Source of the DNA: Hygrocybe punicea
Taxonomy: Eukaryota; Basidiomycota; Agaricomycetes; Agaricales; Hygrophoraceae
Assembly (NCBI GenBank): GCA_963556145.1
Contig: OY744464.1
Span: forward strand, 5,270,001-5,334,000
DNA length: 64,000 bases
Direction: 5' to 3'
Shown here one piece after another: positions 33,575 to 46,600 of the stretch. The notes under the pieces are model-generated. The model worked only from the letters and a program-made list of their open reading frames with translations. It searched no databases and was not told where the DNA came from. Within the stretch, counting starts at the first letter, position 1. Each line of letters starts with the position of its first letter. The position numbers and the translations under genes were made by a program.

Positions 33575-34462
33575 TGATACGCACTCAGCCATCCTGAGCT
33601 CCGATTTTATATTTTGCGATTCCAAGTGATATAGCTTTACTATGCAACTTTTATCGGACAGTTCCCTCAATTTCATTGACTATTTCATTCAGGAGTTCAC
33701 CCAGCACTTTTGGTCCGATTTTTGCGAGTTTTTCTTGCGATTTCATCAAGCCTGTGATGTTACAAGATCTCTAGCTGGGTTTGACTGAGGACAGTCAAAA
33801 TTTCAGTGTGGAGCGAGATGATACGCACTCAGCCATCCTGAGCTCCGATTTTATATATTTTGCAATTCCTTGCGATTTGATGTGACTTACCACTCTTGGA
33901 CCTTCCGATCACATTGCGACTATTGCGATCTTCTGCAACTTCAGAGATATTTAGTTATCACACTTCAAAGTATTTCCTTTGTTCTCTTTGTTCTCTATAT
34001 TCATTTATTGTTCTATCTACCTATCCTTTCTTCTATATGCCCTTTATCTCACATATCTCCTTTTAGTATTATCCTTTCATCTCTCTTCCTTTGTCCTTAC
34101 AGCTTATATACCTGCCTGTATGAGCCACTAGACAGAGAACCCCCAGAGAATCAAGACAGACCATCATTCCCCCTTCATCTCAGAGCTTCCCCTTCATCCT
34201 AGTTCCATTCTCTTCACATTCCATCATGTTCTCTCACTGTCCAACCCTTCGATCTCACTGCAACTTTTGATTTTATTGCAACTCTTCGATTTTGATCGCA
34301 CCACTCAAGTTTTGATCGCAACATTTCTCTTGAGTTTCTCATCCACTTCTATTCATTCTCCTTCATTTCCTATACTAGTGTAGGCTTTCCGAAGCTTTCT
34401 TGCACCTTTTCACCTTCAGTAGTTGTAGGATTTCCCTTCTTATAGCTACATATAGCATATCA
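33575..34462 (+). mobile_element. Deleted LTR element related to the level-2 family
   Basis: Starts TGATACGCACTCAGCC at 33575, and the same words start again at 33819 (right LTR, 33819-34462, 644 bp). Between them is a pre-LTR signature (TTGACTGAGGACAGTC then GTGGAGCGAGA) like the 3' end of the level-2 interior. The target duplication CCGG is at 33571-33574 and 34463-34466. The left LTR retains only about 50 bp before internal sequence begins, so most of the element has been deleted. Confidence 0.65.
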
Positions 34463-34466
34463 CCGG

Positions 34467-37165
34467 TTACTGCAACGAGGGGTTACTGGCAAGGTAACCG
34501 GGGCCTAGGCTGACCCCAGCATATACTCTATATTCTTGGGAATAAACATGGCTCCAGTTGGGGTTGGAACCACTATGATTACAAATAAGTCAAAAGGTAT
34601 CATAGGATGAATCAGAGGTAACGTGGGAACAAGAAGTGACAGGCAGAAAGTCAGCAAAGATCAAATCTGGTTACTTTGGCAGGTTGGATCTTGAATACAT
34701 ATCTTGTATTCTATTCAGAGGGGTACCCCCCCCTGTACAGATTTCGTGTTTATTCATTACGTATATAGCCTGCTTTTGGAAATGGAGTCTAAATACTTTT
34801 CCGGGGTCTTTGCGGTATTGGAATTGTGTCTCACTATGGTGAAAATCTATGATTCCTGAATATATTTATTGTTACAGACAGGCACCCAGTCACATTTTAA
34901 AATTATTTGCATTGTTATCTCACTTGTGAAAATATTGTAGAAAATAATGTTATCTAAATGTGGTATTCATACAGAAAATAGTATGGAAAATACAATTATT
35001 TAGGCCTTTATTGTTTTCATTATTGTGTACATGTATTCAGAAAAAAGAAAATGACGCAAATATTTAGGATTTCTGGCTGGATATCTGTGGCTGTTATTGT
35101 CAGGCAGATCTTCAATTGCAAGATATGTTGGTCTCGAGATAATTCAGGCCCGATTATCTGGAGACCAAATAGTCTAAAATTCTGCCCTCACAATAAAAGC
35201 CATAGAAATTGGCCTGATACTGGTGTGTGTTGCAGAAAAAAAAATTAAAAATTAAAAATGCTTTTACCTGGGGTTCAGACTTTGCGGCATACAGCTAAAT
35301 AAATTCCTATAAAATTGTAAGAGGTTCTCCACATATCCTACTACAACTTTGCCTGCAAAGGCTAAGGGTTTCAAGCTAAATTAGAATCATGGTTGAGTCC
35401 CAGTGAGAATCCTGTTCATTTAGAAAATTTTAGAATGTGTAAATTTTTTTAAAATACAACTTAAATATTTTAATGGAAAACTGGACTCTTGCTCAAAGTT
35501 TCTCCAGTACAATCATTTAAAAAACATTGCCATTGCAAATAAAAAACATTTCGATTCAGTAATATACAGTCCAGTTGTTCTGTGCCATTTCGTTCCCCTG
35601 CCCATTCCACTGCTCATTCTGCTGCTTGTTCTAGTGCCCTGTCCCCTGCCCTGCCACTTGCCCTGCCCCCTGCCCCACTATCCCTGCTATCTATGCTGGA
35701 TGTCCACACCTAGGTCATCCCAACCGCCGCCTTTGCCGCCACTACCACCTTTGCCTTTGTCTCCTTGATTGAACTCTTGAGTGTTGAGTTGCATGCTCTT
35801 GTCGACATAGCACTGCTGTTCAAAGTAATTCAGTTCGGATATCCATGGATAAAACACAATGCTATGTACCTTTCTCGTCATGTCATCAAGCCATTGCCAG
35901 ATAGCCTTGAATTCAGTCTTGGGAACTGGGTAAAGTCACCATCCCTAGCTGTGGCCAAAATTTGCATGAATCCATGGACCTGCATCGTCAGGTTACCCGC
36001 CATTGCATTCACAGACAGTTTTTTGTTCACAGACAGTCTGGGCACATTAGATATTGGTCACTGAGGTAACGTTCAGAATAGGCATAAAATGGCCCTACAT
36101 GATCTCCTGCCAGATACCACATACATTACACACCCTCTATGTCTGGCTGCCAAGGTGACTCAAGTGACTTCTGCAGCAAGAGCATGAAGGTGGATGACCA
36201 TACCATTAACAATGTTCTACAGATCCAGGATTTCACCCCAGCATTGACCTTGATCTGGACAAGTGCATGCCAGGTGTCTTCAACATCGAGAATGAGAGCT
36301 TGACCACCAAGTTTTCTAGCAACTAGAGTAGATTGATGTGTTGGTCGTTGATGTTGGTCATAAGAAATCTCAGTTCCTCGACAGTGCTCATTCACTCTTG
36401 AATGCTGTGGTTGTGAGGGGGACCAGGGGTACAAAAATGTCTGGACATGGACTATGAGATGGAGGGGACAAGGAGGTGAGGTGTGGGCATAGGGGGAGGA
36501 TGGAAGAGGGAACATGAACTGCCTGAAATTCTCAAGTCCAGAATGATGTCATACCAAGAAAAGGTAATAAGATTTGAGAAAATGAATCTAGGCTTCAAAA
36601 GAGTTTTGTTGAAGTTTTTGGTGGTCTACTTGATGTCTGTTCACTCAAAACACCAAGTTCTACAATTTTATTATTTGCAAATTGATATAAAAGGATTTAT
36701 TCTATGTAAAAGGATCCTAAAATATGGACTTTTCACTGTGGTTGAGTATTCATAAAATGTTGTCAGATTAATACTGAGTCCAGTTGCTTCGCCTTTGCAG
36801 GAGGACTTGTTGTACATCATGTGGAGAGATATGTGGAAAGTCCTGGAAATTTATTAAGTAGTATATGAAGACAAATTTACCAAATCCATGAATTGCTGAA
36901 AACCTTATGCTGTCCGGTTTGACAAAGAGTTTTTGGCACCTAATTTGTTCTAAACAAAATCCCTCTAGAGTAAAGGTAGTAGTGTGAGGCTAATAGAAAA
37001 CATGAGGGATTTTTTGAGAATTTCATATGCCATTATTGTGAAGATATAGTCAACATCTCACATTGTACAAGTTACTCAGCAAGCTGCAATATGTTGACTT
37101 TAACCTAAGGGCAGCTTTACATTTCATATTTTTAAAATATTTGATGTTTTCTTTAGGTCCTATAC
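34467..37165. other. AT-rich degenerate region without supported gene
   Basis: Minus-strand fragments around 35690-36515 show protein-like runs (MQVHGFMQILATARDGDFT, VHSIVFYPWISELNYFEQQ, NGMVIHLHALAAEV) broken by stops and frame changes. They look like a decayed repetitive ORF that I cannot place. The rest is AT-rich with no coding or RNA signal. Confidence 0.4.
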
Positions 37166-37167
37166 TA

Positions 37168-37601
37168 AGATAGACCTCATCCACAAATAGTTACATCACG
37201 TGAAATGGCATGACAATGAAGTAAAACCTCTGTAGATAACTTTTGGAGATGTTTAAAAAAAATCTGTTCCAGTGAAATGTTCAGAGAGTGGTTTCAGAGG
37301 GATCTGTGTATTCAAAAGTTGGATTTTCAATCATTTGAAGGAGGAGATAGATATTTGATCTAACCCATCAACCACTGTGACACCTCCATAACACACACCA
37401 ATGGGTTAGACCAAATATCTATCTCCTCCTTCAGATGATTGAAAATCCAACTTTTGAATACACAGATCCCTCTGAAACCACTCTCTGAACATTTCACTGG
37501 AACAGATTTTTTTTAAACATCTCCAAAAGTTATCTACAGAGGTTTTACTTCATTGTCACGCCATTTCACATGATGTAACTGTTTGTGGATGAGGTCTATC
37601 T
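37168..37601. mobile_element. Foldback MITE with TA target site
   Basis: Two arms of about 200 bp (start AGATAGACCTCATCCAC; end GTGGATGAGGTCTATCT) are nearly perfect inverted copies around a loop of about 30 bp rich in ACACC. TA flanks both sides (37166-37167 and 37602-37603), as in Tc1/mariner-type MITEs. It lies just upstream of the first host gene. Confidence 0.8.
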
Positions 37602-37626
37602 TATCAGTATCTTTTCTTGGTGTCAC

Positions 37627-38713
37627 ATGACGTGGGGCTGGTCATTAATATTGACTCGGTTCTTCTTCATCAAAGCTGAACAGGATGAGCATGACCCAGT
37701 CGCCTCTCAGTGCCAGTCCCCCTCCTCCATATACAATGTTGCCATATCGCAGCTTCACAGGACAAACTCGGTTTATGATCTCTCCACCTTATCGACTTCC
37801 CCGAGATTGACTTCCCCAAGTTACAGTAACGCTGAACATATAACCTATTCTGTTCCTAACCGTGCACAATACGCCCGAGTTGAACCAATTAGACACAGCA
37901 CCGTGTCCGAGAGGACTCCGTTGAACATCACCATCATCACTCAACATGCCAGTAGTGGTACCATTGCAGCATTGCTAATCCTTTTGTTTACGCTCCCCGT
38001 CATGGCGTTTCTTCTTGGCGTCGCATACTTTCAAGATGGTCCTCATCCCTACTGGGAGATCCCTACAGGAAGCCGACACTGTGCTTTCTATGGTACCAGG
38101 GAGTACACGGCGCACCTACAAAACATTCCCTGGTTCTACGATCGAATGTCTGCTTGTCGGCAAACACCTGTAATCATTCGCAACGTGACGTTGAGGTCGC
38201 CGGATTATTGTGAAGACTTGGTGCATTTGTAACTTGTTTATTATATCACTAATGCTGATGTGTCCATCAATCTAGGGTTTTGGTGGAATAGTCGGGCACT
38301 GGTTCGTCAATTTTGGTGAAACCAAGTGCCTGCCACATTGGGGTCAGTTGACGGACTCGGTGGGTGCTTTCCTTAATCAGCCCAACGTGTGTGATATCAA
38401 TCATTATGATAGAGATGCACCGCTCAGGGTCTGCATGTGCGATCGTACCAACATTACAGCTCAAATACTATTCACTGAAAGATTCTGTAGCGCTTCGAAG
38501 CACGACTCTGGAATGTTGCACCGGGGGAAGACTGGGAAAATATGTGCGCCACAACACCTGTGGACATTGGTCATGTCCACTTTGATGCTCCAAAGTATTG
38601 CGATAATTTGGTCGGTGTTATTCTCGTCATGGTATGTTTTCTTAACCGACTAGCACTAATAGGGGATATTTGGGATATACGGCATATGGGAACTAGATGA
38701 CCCCGTCTGCTGA
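37627..38713 (+). CDS. Predicted type II membrane protein with conserved Cys/Trp ectodomain
   Basis: Exons 37627-38220, 38276-38428, 38491-38610 and 38663-38713 give about 305 aa. The introns have GT...AG ends and the frame closes at TGA 38711-38713. The start is uncertain: the frame is open from 37585, and the sequence before about 37673 (branch-like TTGACTC, then CATCAAAG) could be an intron end, so the true first exon may lie beyond the MITE. About 100 Ser/Thr-rich residues precede one hydrophobic segment (IAALLILLFTLPVMAFLLG). An ectodomain follows with two repeated blocks, ACRQTPVIIRNVTLRSPDYC and MCATTPVDIGHVHFDAPKYC, and ends GIWELDDPVC. The block pattern is familiar from Agaricomycete hypothetical proteins; function unknown. 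Confidence 0.7.
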
Positions 38714-38981
38714 GAGGATAGGAAGCATCTTCTCTTCTCCTTGTACAACTTTCTATGTGATGCTGTGAGCTTTCTTCTTGAACCAACGCAACTCGGAATA
38801 TGTAAAATGTACAGTCTCTGCGGCTCTAACAGAATGGATTATGTTCGGGCGAAGGTTGTTGCATTAGGTGAGCGCAGGCGCCTGAAGAGGGTCATGAGGG
38901 TTTTACCTCCCTCTGCTCCCCATCTACAAACAAATAATCATTCAACTGTGCTCAGCTTTCAGAGTAAAATGTGGTTGTGGC

Positions 38982-41255
38982 TCACTCTCCAGCAGCCACC
39001 TCTTGACAGCATTGCTCAAATTCGTCAGAAACGGAAACTTCTTCCCATTTCTCAACCACATAATCCTGATATTTAATCAACGACTAATTACTAGTAATCA
39101 ACAATGAACGTACCTCCACAATTGAACGTAACTCATCCCACACAGACGTGGCGAGTAGCAAAGCAAAACTAGACTGAGGTGTCAGGGTGGACATTATGTG
39201 CTCCAAAGCCAGGGTAGCAAGTCCGGGCATTGCATAACGGTGCGCGACCTGATACATGGAGAGTGCGGAAGCTGGACTTGGCGTTGGGGTAGGATGGGGA
39301 TGAGGATCTGGGGTAGCCATAACAGATGCAGCATGTGGATGCTGTCTTTGTGAGCGTGGTGAAATCGGATAATGAGTGGATGGCGAATAGTTGGTGCTTG
39401 GGACAGCTAGCGGAATTGGCACTGTTTTCCCTTGTGGAACAGGAGGGGTGGAATTTCCGATACTTAGCGTCATTCCGGAGGGAGCACCAGTTGTCGAAGC
39501 TGACGTTATTGTACGACGGGTAGTACTTGAGCTGAGTTGGCGCGCAGAGGATGAAGTACCGCTGGTTTTCGATGACAACCTGGAACTAGATGACGATCGC
39601 GCAGAAGGTGATGTCAGCGTGCTGCTGGTTTCAAAAGATTTGGGTTTGCTATTAGTGCCTCCGATGCCCGAAGCAGTTGACCGCAAGCTTTCCCCACTAG
39701 TGGCACTCCGGGCATCCCCCACACTGCTTTCCTCGCCAGTACTGTTTTTGGTAAACGTCTTCCAATCCCATTCTAACCCATGAGCATTCAACCACCTCAC
39801 GCTCCAGCCCGCGCCGACACCGTCAACTGCAGCCCTGAAATCATCGCGCTCCTTGAACTGTAGCCAATTTGCATAGACCCACTTCAACAGCCAATATATG
39901 GTTTCAAAATCAGCTTCTTCAACCACAACAGTATAAAGCTTTCTTTCTCCGGCTATTAATCCAGACTGGTTCTCTGAGAATGCCGAAGCAAGCATTGTGG
40001 CAAAGTATTCGGATCGCCTGGTGAGGATATCAGAATGAGCATAGATGAACCGTTTGCGAGCTGTGGTCTGCAGGCTAAACGACGACGACGAGGAAGATGA
40101 AGAGCGGCGACTTATTGGTGTCTCGGTGACGGAAGGGCTTGGTCGAGGGGATGCTTTCGTTGCCTGGTTTAGGCGTTCAAGGCAAACAAATCGTACATCA
40201 CCAGTGTCTGACATGAGAGTATCAATAGTGCCATGGCGTGGTAGATTATCCACTTACTCGGATTATCGAGGGATGCCTCCAAACCTTCAAGCAAATCTCG
40301 TGGAACATAATATGCAGATGGTTGTTGGGGGAAAAAAGGCCCAAGAGGACAATGAATTTGTACACAAATAAGAAACGAGTCCGTTGCGCGAATTCTAGGA
40401 TTCTCCAGAAGTGCGGACAACGGAGGTAGAGGACACTCTACAAGTCATGAACCGGTTAGCAGGAGAGTGATATGGGGAGTGAATCAATGCATACCCCAAA
40501 CTTCACTTCCCTGTCTGAATGCCCAATCACTCTGCCAAAACTCCCAAACCCATTCAGAACGAGCGCCGCGTATACCGACCCGATCATCCTGGCACTTTAT
40601 GGCAGCCATCATGGTTGCGGACATCTCAAAGCCGTGAGCAAAGTCCACCATAAGCGACTCGGAAGTGACATAAAGGCAAAGCCCATGGCGTTCCATCACT
40701 GTAGTTGAATCGCTCTCATTAAGTGGTGTGCGAGCTGAGAATATGATCAGCCGGATACTATGCTCCTTGTAAAGCACGCGCACCTATTTCCAGCTTGAAT
40801 TTCCCTTCGCCTAGCATTGGGGACTCTTTTAAAACCTCGAAGTCATCATTCGCCATAATGCGTGGTTTCCCCGGTTCAGTATCGTCCGACTCCTTTCCCT
40901 CCACGAAATCTCGCAGCTTGTGTGCATCACGCACAACCCACTCAAAAGCTGTGAACGACCAGTGTTTGGTCGTCTCCTCTGGGACAGCTAAAGCATGAAT
41001 CATCGCCATGGATCCCGTGTTGTGTCTGGCCATAGAACCTGGTGACCCAGTAACAGAACTAGGCAAAGTGGAGGGACTGGCACTAGTCGAGGACCTGTGG
41101 TCGAGGCCTGGCGCTTGCACGGAAATCCCAGAATGTAAAGATGATTGCGAGGACCGATGGATGTACGGAGACCAGGGCCAGAGTGGGCGTGAGAGAGAGG
41201 AAACACGACTGGGCGAGGAAGATAACGAGGAGAAACGCAGGTGGTCTGCGGCCAT
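38982..41255 (-). CDS. MATH/TRAF-like and BTB domain protein
   Basis: Exons 41255-40784, 40734-40495, 40437-40258, 40207-39114 and 39065-38982 give 689 aa. Residues about 85-320 form a MATH/TRAF-like fold (HWSFTAFEWVVRDAHKL, WEFWQSDWAFRQ, PRIRATDSFLICVQIHCPLG). A BTB/POZ region follows: DVRFVCLERL, a Ser-rich insert, RKRFIYAHSDILTRRSEYFA, VVEEADFETIYWLLKWVYAN. A long Ser/Thr/Pro-rich linker then separates it from a final helical part (YAMPGLATLALEHI), as in BTB proteins whose C-terminal helices resume after an insert. Such proteins usually act as Cullin-3 substrate adaptors, which is inferred here from domains. All introns are 48-57 nt. Confidence 0.82.
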
Positions 41256-41480
41256 AAGGGATCGCTTATTATTATCGTACGTACTACAACAAAAGGTTCA
41301 TTTTAGCGCCTAAGGGATTTCAATTTGGGTTTCAACCACGACTGGACATGGCCTTGGCAACTGCATGGTATGTATGTATGTATGTATGTCTTGGCCCTCG
41401 CAATTCTGAAGCCTGTGAGGCCTGAGACCTGAGTGCTGAGTAGTGACTGTTTGGCAGATTGGATGAAACCATGACATTCT

Positions 41481-43617
41481 TCAATATGTCTCCCAAAATA
41501 CATCTGGGAAGACCTCCCGCATAACTGCAGACCAAGACCGATCCATAGTGCCCACAAGAATGGAAAGGAGTAGGGACACGCACGTTTCCAATGCTCAAAT
41601 GCGCGGCGTTCCTGCCATTGGTCTAACGGATTGTGGTTATCTGTCAGAATGAACTTCTCTTTTTTGCTTGCCGCTTCTCGCCTAATGAGTGAGAGATTGA
41701 CTTCGCGCATAGGAAGGGTGGACAAAATGTGTTTGCGGAGGGGTGACCCAAGGTAGTCAACCGTACGGTCTTGACGGAAGGTCAGAGGCGGAGCGGCGGG
41801 ACTACAGAAGAAAACCTGAAGGGGAAAATGTGCAATGATTTAGGTTCGAAGCACAACTTCAACGAGCTTACCATGTTGATGAACTCCGTGTTGTATGACT
41901 CTTCTGTGAGTTCCTCGAATGAATCATGAAATGCACGACATATTCCGAAGACATATTCGAGAGTGACGAGGATGGCGCGTGAAGCGTTGCTGTCTACTTT
42001 GCCTGCATAATTCTTGCGAACAGTTGGTTGAAATAAATGCTATGGCACTAACGAAAAGAGCCACAACTCACGACAGCAATGACTCCCTCCTCGTGCATCA
42101 ACGACTTCAGATCCTCCCAAAACTCCAATGTAAACATGTGTTTTGGCACCCCTCCCCCGGAAAAACAGTCATGGACAACAATGTCGAACAAGGAATCGTT
42201 TGTCATACGGATTTGTCGTTTCTGCTTCACCCATCCTCTTGCATCCTCTAAAAAGACTCTTCCCGGTCCGGGATCTGGCATTTCAAAAAAACGCCGTGCA
42301 GCAGCGTATACTACTGGGTCAATCTCAATCACCGTTGTCGATAAATTGTGCTTCATGAACGCCGATGCGGAGATACCAGTTCCAAGACCACTTCGAAACG
42401 TGAGCATTGCAACACAATAGTCGACAAAAGAAGCCTACATTATCAAAGAATTTTCCCACAACTCTTCTTTGCCCCTGTGCGTACTGTTGGCTAATCGAGC
42501 GGCTTCTTGGAGAACGAAAGCGCTGTATATGGAATCTCCCAGAACACTACCTTGTTCGTCGACGGCAGACGGTACATTGTCGGTTGCGTTGATCTCGTCG
42601 CCAATCCAAACACCACCCAGAATCGAGTGCGATGCGCGCAGGTAACGGATAGCGTGCGATGGGCCGTTGGACTGTGGGTGGAGGATACCTTCGCCGACTA
42701 CGATGAGCCCTGTCACAGACTGTTCTGATGAGAGAATTTGGAGGGGATAAGATGGGTGTTTATAAGCTCGCCGGCGAGGAAGAAAGATTACACGGGAACG
42801 TATAAATTGATACACGAAAGCACCAATGATTGCGCAGACTGAGATGAACAATAGCTTGGATCGAATTGTTTGAAATCGGGTTTGTGTAGGGAGTGTGAGA
42901 GTGTACCAGGTAATCCAGATAGTGAGCATAATTCCTGCGAGAAGGATGAACTAGCGTAATCGATGTCAACTGAAAGGCGAATGGTATCTTGAAGGCCCTC
43001 ACAATGTCGGAGTCAGAGATAGTGTTCATAAAACGAGTTCGAGACCACAGATGGTTCAATAACCGGGTAATCACAAATGCTATTCCGGCCTTCGTGGAAC
43101 AATTTTGTACTGTGGACATTACAGTTTTGCCTTTCGATCGCGATAAGCCTCCAAACTAAAAACAACCCACTCATTCGATTCATCATGATTCCTGTTCACG
43201 GATCAAGATACTCACCTGAAATCCTATCGCAAAATACGCGAATGCATATACAATGGGGGCTATCACTAGTAGATGGGTTATAGCAGGACCCAAGAACGGA
43301 TCCCTCAATCTTGCTGTGCGCGATGCCACCCAATACGAGGTTATAGGGGCTGCAGAAAGCAAAGCGCCTACCAGCAATAAAATATTGTTGGCCGATAGTC
43401 TGGTGGGACTAACCGCTGCGACCACGATCGCAACAAGGACGACTTCGTTGAGAAGAAATTGTGTCGGTTGCAATGCGTATAAAGGGGCAAGGGCTCGTTC
43501 ATAGGCAAAAATTGTCAGTGAGGGAGGAATGTAGAGTGCGATCACCGTGATTGCATTCGTCACCCAAGCTGGCACTCTCACTGGAGGACTTGCGGTTGTA
43601 GGATTCGGAGGTGGCAT
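41481..43617 (-). CDS. Membrane-anchored spermidine-synthase-like methyltransferase-fold protein
   Basis: Exons 43617-43216, 43155-43003, 42950-42439, 42390-42072, 42012-41872, 41815-41584 and 41524-41481 give 600 aa. The N-terminal 220 residues hold about six hydrophobic segments (AITVIALYIPPSLTIFAY, NILLLVGALLSAAPITSYW, FILLAGIMLTIWITWYTLTL). The C-terminal 300 residues are a class I Rossmann fold: IIGLGTGISASAF is the nucleotide loop, TTVIEIDPVVYAAA the acidic second strand, FDIVVHDCFSGG strand 4. This is the SpeE-type layout found in fungal membrane fusions. Substrate unknown; the amine-binding residues of true spermidine synthases cannot be confirmed by eye. It lies 52 bp upstream of the stop of the next minus-strand gene. 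Confidence 0.8.
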
Positions 43618-43669
43618 GGCATTAAAGTGTAAACGACACGTGACAAGATAAAGACTTCAAACATCAGAA

Positions 43670-46600
43670 TCAGAGGCGCAACCTCTCCGACAGTCGGTCG
43701 ACAAGCTGCTGTATCCTTCCCGCTTCGTACTCGGCCAATGTCGCATTCCGTTCATACGTGATAGACTCGGTGAGAGCGGGTAAGGTAGTAGCGCCATATC
43801 CTAGAACGCTAATGTTACAATCACAAGCGCGCTACACAGTGAAAGTCACCAACCTAACCATTTGCCGGGGGCAACGCCAAGGTGACGATACCATTCCCTA
43901 TCCTTGATGCCATCCTTGGAAATCAATCCTCGTTCAAAGGCAATCAATTTTTTATTGATCACCTGAACTCGCTTGACTGCACGTATGAGTCTACGCAAAT
44001 GGCGTCTTCGAGGCTTTGAGCTTGAGTCAGTAGTAGTGAAGAGAGCGGAGTCTAGCCCAGCCTCGAAAGCTAAGCCATCCACCAAGCCATGTTCCTCAAA
44101 CTCTTGTTGTGCGTCATACCATGCAGGGAATTTTCCAACGCGGGGTTTCCTAGGTCCTTTTGAGATTCCTCCTTGCAGAATGGTAGGGATACCGTTGCCA
44201 GAAATATGTTCGCTATGGTGAAAACAAGTGCATTCACGCCCGAAGATATTTTTGATCCGACAAAAAATCTTCTTCAACTTTCTTCGAAACTTGTGGAGCC
44301 CTGTGTGGTGCTTCTTCCATTTCTTGATAATATGTCGCAAGGTGCGTTCTGCTTCATGCTTCTCAAGGTCCAGTTCAAGACTGGAATTTTGAAGTTTCCG
44401 GATGGAATCACGTAACGGTGAAAGATTGATCTCGAGTGATAGATTCGATGTCCCCACAATCCTTTCAACTCTGGGAGATTTCAAATAAAAAGTGGGTGTG
44501 AACTTGCGTAGTGAGCACGTACTGGTCGAGGTAGGCTTCCAGCTCATATGCGTAGTGGGTGGTATTGATTGGCAATATAATCGAGCTCGCAAAACGCAGA
44601 GTCATCAGTCCCAAATGCTTGGCCACCGCGACCTAGTAGGTACGTGAGCGTAAACAGAATAAACATGGAATCCCAACATACATGACGGAAGAAACCGGGA
44701 TCGCCATATAGCTCCTGCCACCTCTCCGAATCATACACCGAATGGTAATGGTACACTGGATCCGACAACGTTGACCCAAAACCTTCGTCAGTACTTGCAA
44801 CCTGTAATACAATCAGTACAACCAACCCACGAATCAAGATCGAACCTAAGGCAAACGCACACCGATATGTTGCAAAAACACGGTATAGTCGCTTCCTGAC
44901 CCTAATGCATTCACCCCGGAAACGCTCAGGGCAACATCCTCTGCCTCACGCAAAGCAGTAGCCTCCACATCATAAACAGTTTGGCCATCTGACCGATTAC
45001 TGAAAAGAATCCCAGAGTCACCCGTGGCATCCCAAAGGGTCTTGCAACTACCGTCGCTGGTTGGGTGGGGAATCTCTTGAGCCGTTTGGCGGATGATGTG
45101 TGCGAGAGATGGTGAAGCTCGTGCATGGAATCGAGAGCCGGAAACAGATGAGTCTGTTCCCAGACACGTCACAAGTGAGATGAAATTAAGAAAAGACAGA
45201 AAATTCTCTTACCAAGGTTTAGGTAGGCAACAACGTGATCCCCAATCCAGTCTGAAAAATCTTCACCCCATTCCGTGCTGCCAATGAGCCCGTACTGCGG
45301 TATTGCCACTATTTCAGCTACGAGCCTAACCAGAAATGTTCAAGTGCTGAACATACTTCTTCCGCATCCCAGCTGGCAATTAATATTGTTCGAAGAGGTT
45401 TCCAACCGTTCCTCAGGAGAACACCCAGACCACGGATAATTTCGTGAATCGAAGCAGTTCCGGAGGAAGGATCTGTTGCTCCCATGACCTGTTCATTTCT
45501 AGGTTAGACTACGACGGGAACGGGAGGAATTCTGGGGAGGGCCATACCCAAGCTACGTAAAAAAGCGGACATGAGTAACGATAAAAATGGTAGAATGATT
45601 CGAGCTTTTACCATCTCGGTGATTCCCAATCATGATCACTTCATCCTTGACGTGGCCTGGGATGACCCCGAGGGTGTTCCAGATAGGTGTCACTTTCTCA
45701 TCAACTGCGTTGACAGTCAGCTGCTGCTATCACCGGTGATTCTGAATACAAGTAAGCACTCACCATGATTCACCAACTTCACTCTTCTGTCTTGGTCTCC
45801 CATCTCCTGTAACAACACTTTTGCATTTTCCCATGAGATCGGCAAACTCGGAATGGAAGGTCTGTTCAACCCTTCCGTGCGGGTGCTGTTCTTGTACGCA
45901 GGATATCCTGGTGTTGTGGGGTCGCCAGGATAAAGTGAAATGAACTGAACTGAACCTCTCTGAACTGAAGTGGGATTGCGTGCCGGGCCATGTGGGTACC
46001 TGTGATCATGTATGAAAATTGAAAGAGGTTGAAACACTTCAGATGGTCACGACATACGGTACGTATCCATTTTCCGAGGTTACGGTGCCATCATCGCGAG
46101 GGTCAGAGTATATGAGCACACCAACGGCACCCCGTTCCTGCGCCCCTTTGACCTGGGCCGGAGCAAATGAGACAAGGATTAAGAAGGGTGTGAATAGACA
46201 GACCTTCAAACCACGGAAGATTCCTCCATAACGCACGATAACGATTGTCCCGTTCAAGTCCACGCCTGATTATTATTGGTAAGATGTTCCAGCAATTGAC
46301 ATATTTACTAACCGTTGCAAGTGAGGGCATCATAATCGTCCTTACGACCATAATGGGCGTAAACGAGCTTACCCTCTACTTCACCGCCACGGCTGAGTCC
46401 ATGGAATGTCGGGACTTCATCAGCGTATTCGTGAACAGGCTCCAAAGGATCTACATGTTCTCGTAAATCGGCTTTCCAAACAGGCTCTCCATCGTCGCCC
46501 AGAATTTCAAGACTTCTAGCCAGAGGAGTGTTCATGACTGGGTAGTAGATGTCAATCCAGGCTCGCGGTTTGTTAAGGGTGGAAATCGACAATGTTGCGT

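Noticed and set aside
38741..39076. Plus-strand ORF between the membrane protein and the MATH-BTB gene
   Set aside because: Overlaps the last exon of the MATH-BTB gene on the other strand and has no protein-like features.
41360..41392. TATG simple repeat near the 3' end of the spermidine-synthase-like gene
   Set aside because: A five-unit microsatellite outside the coding model; not notable.
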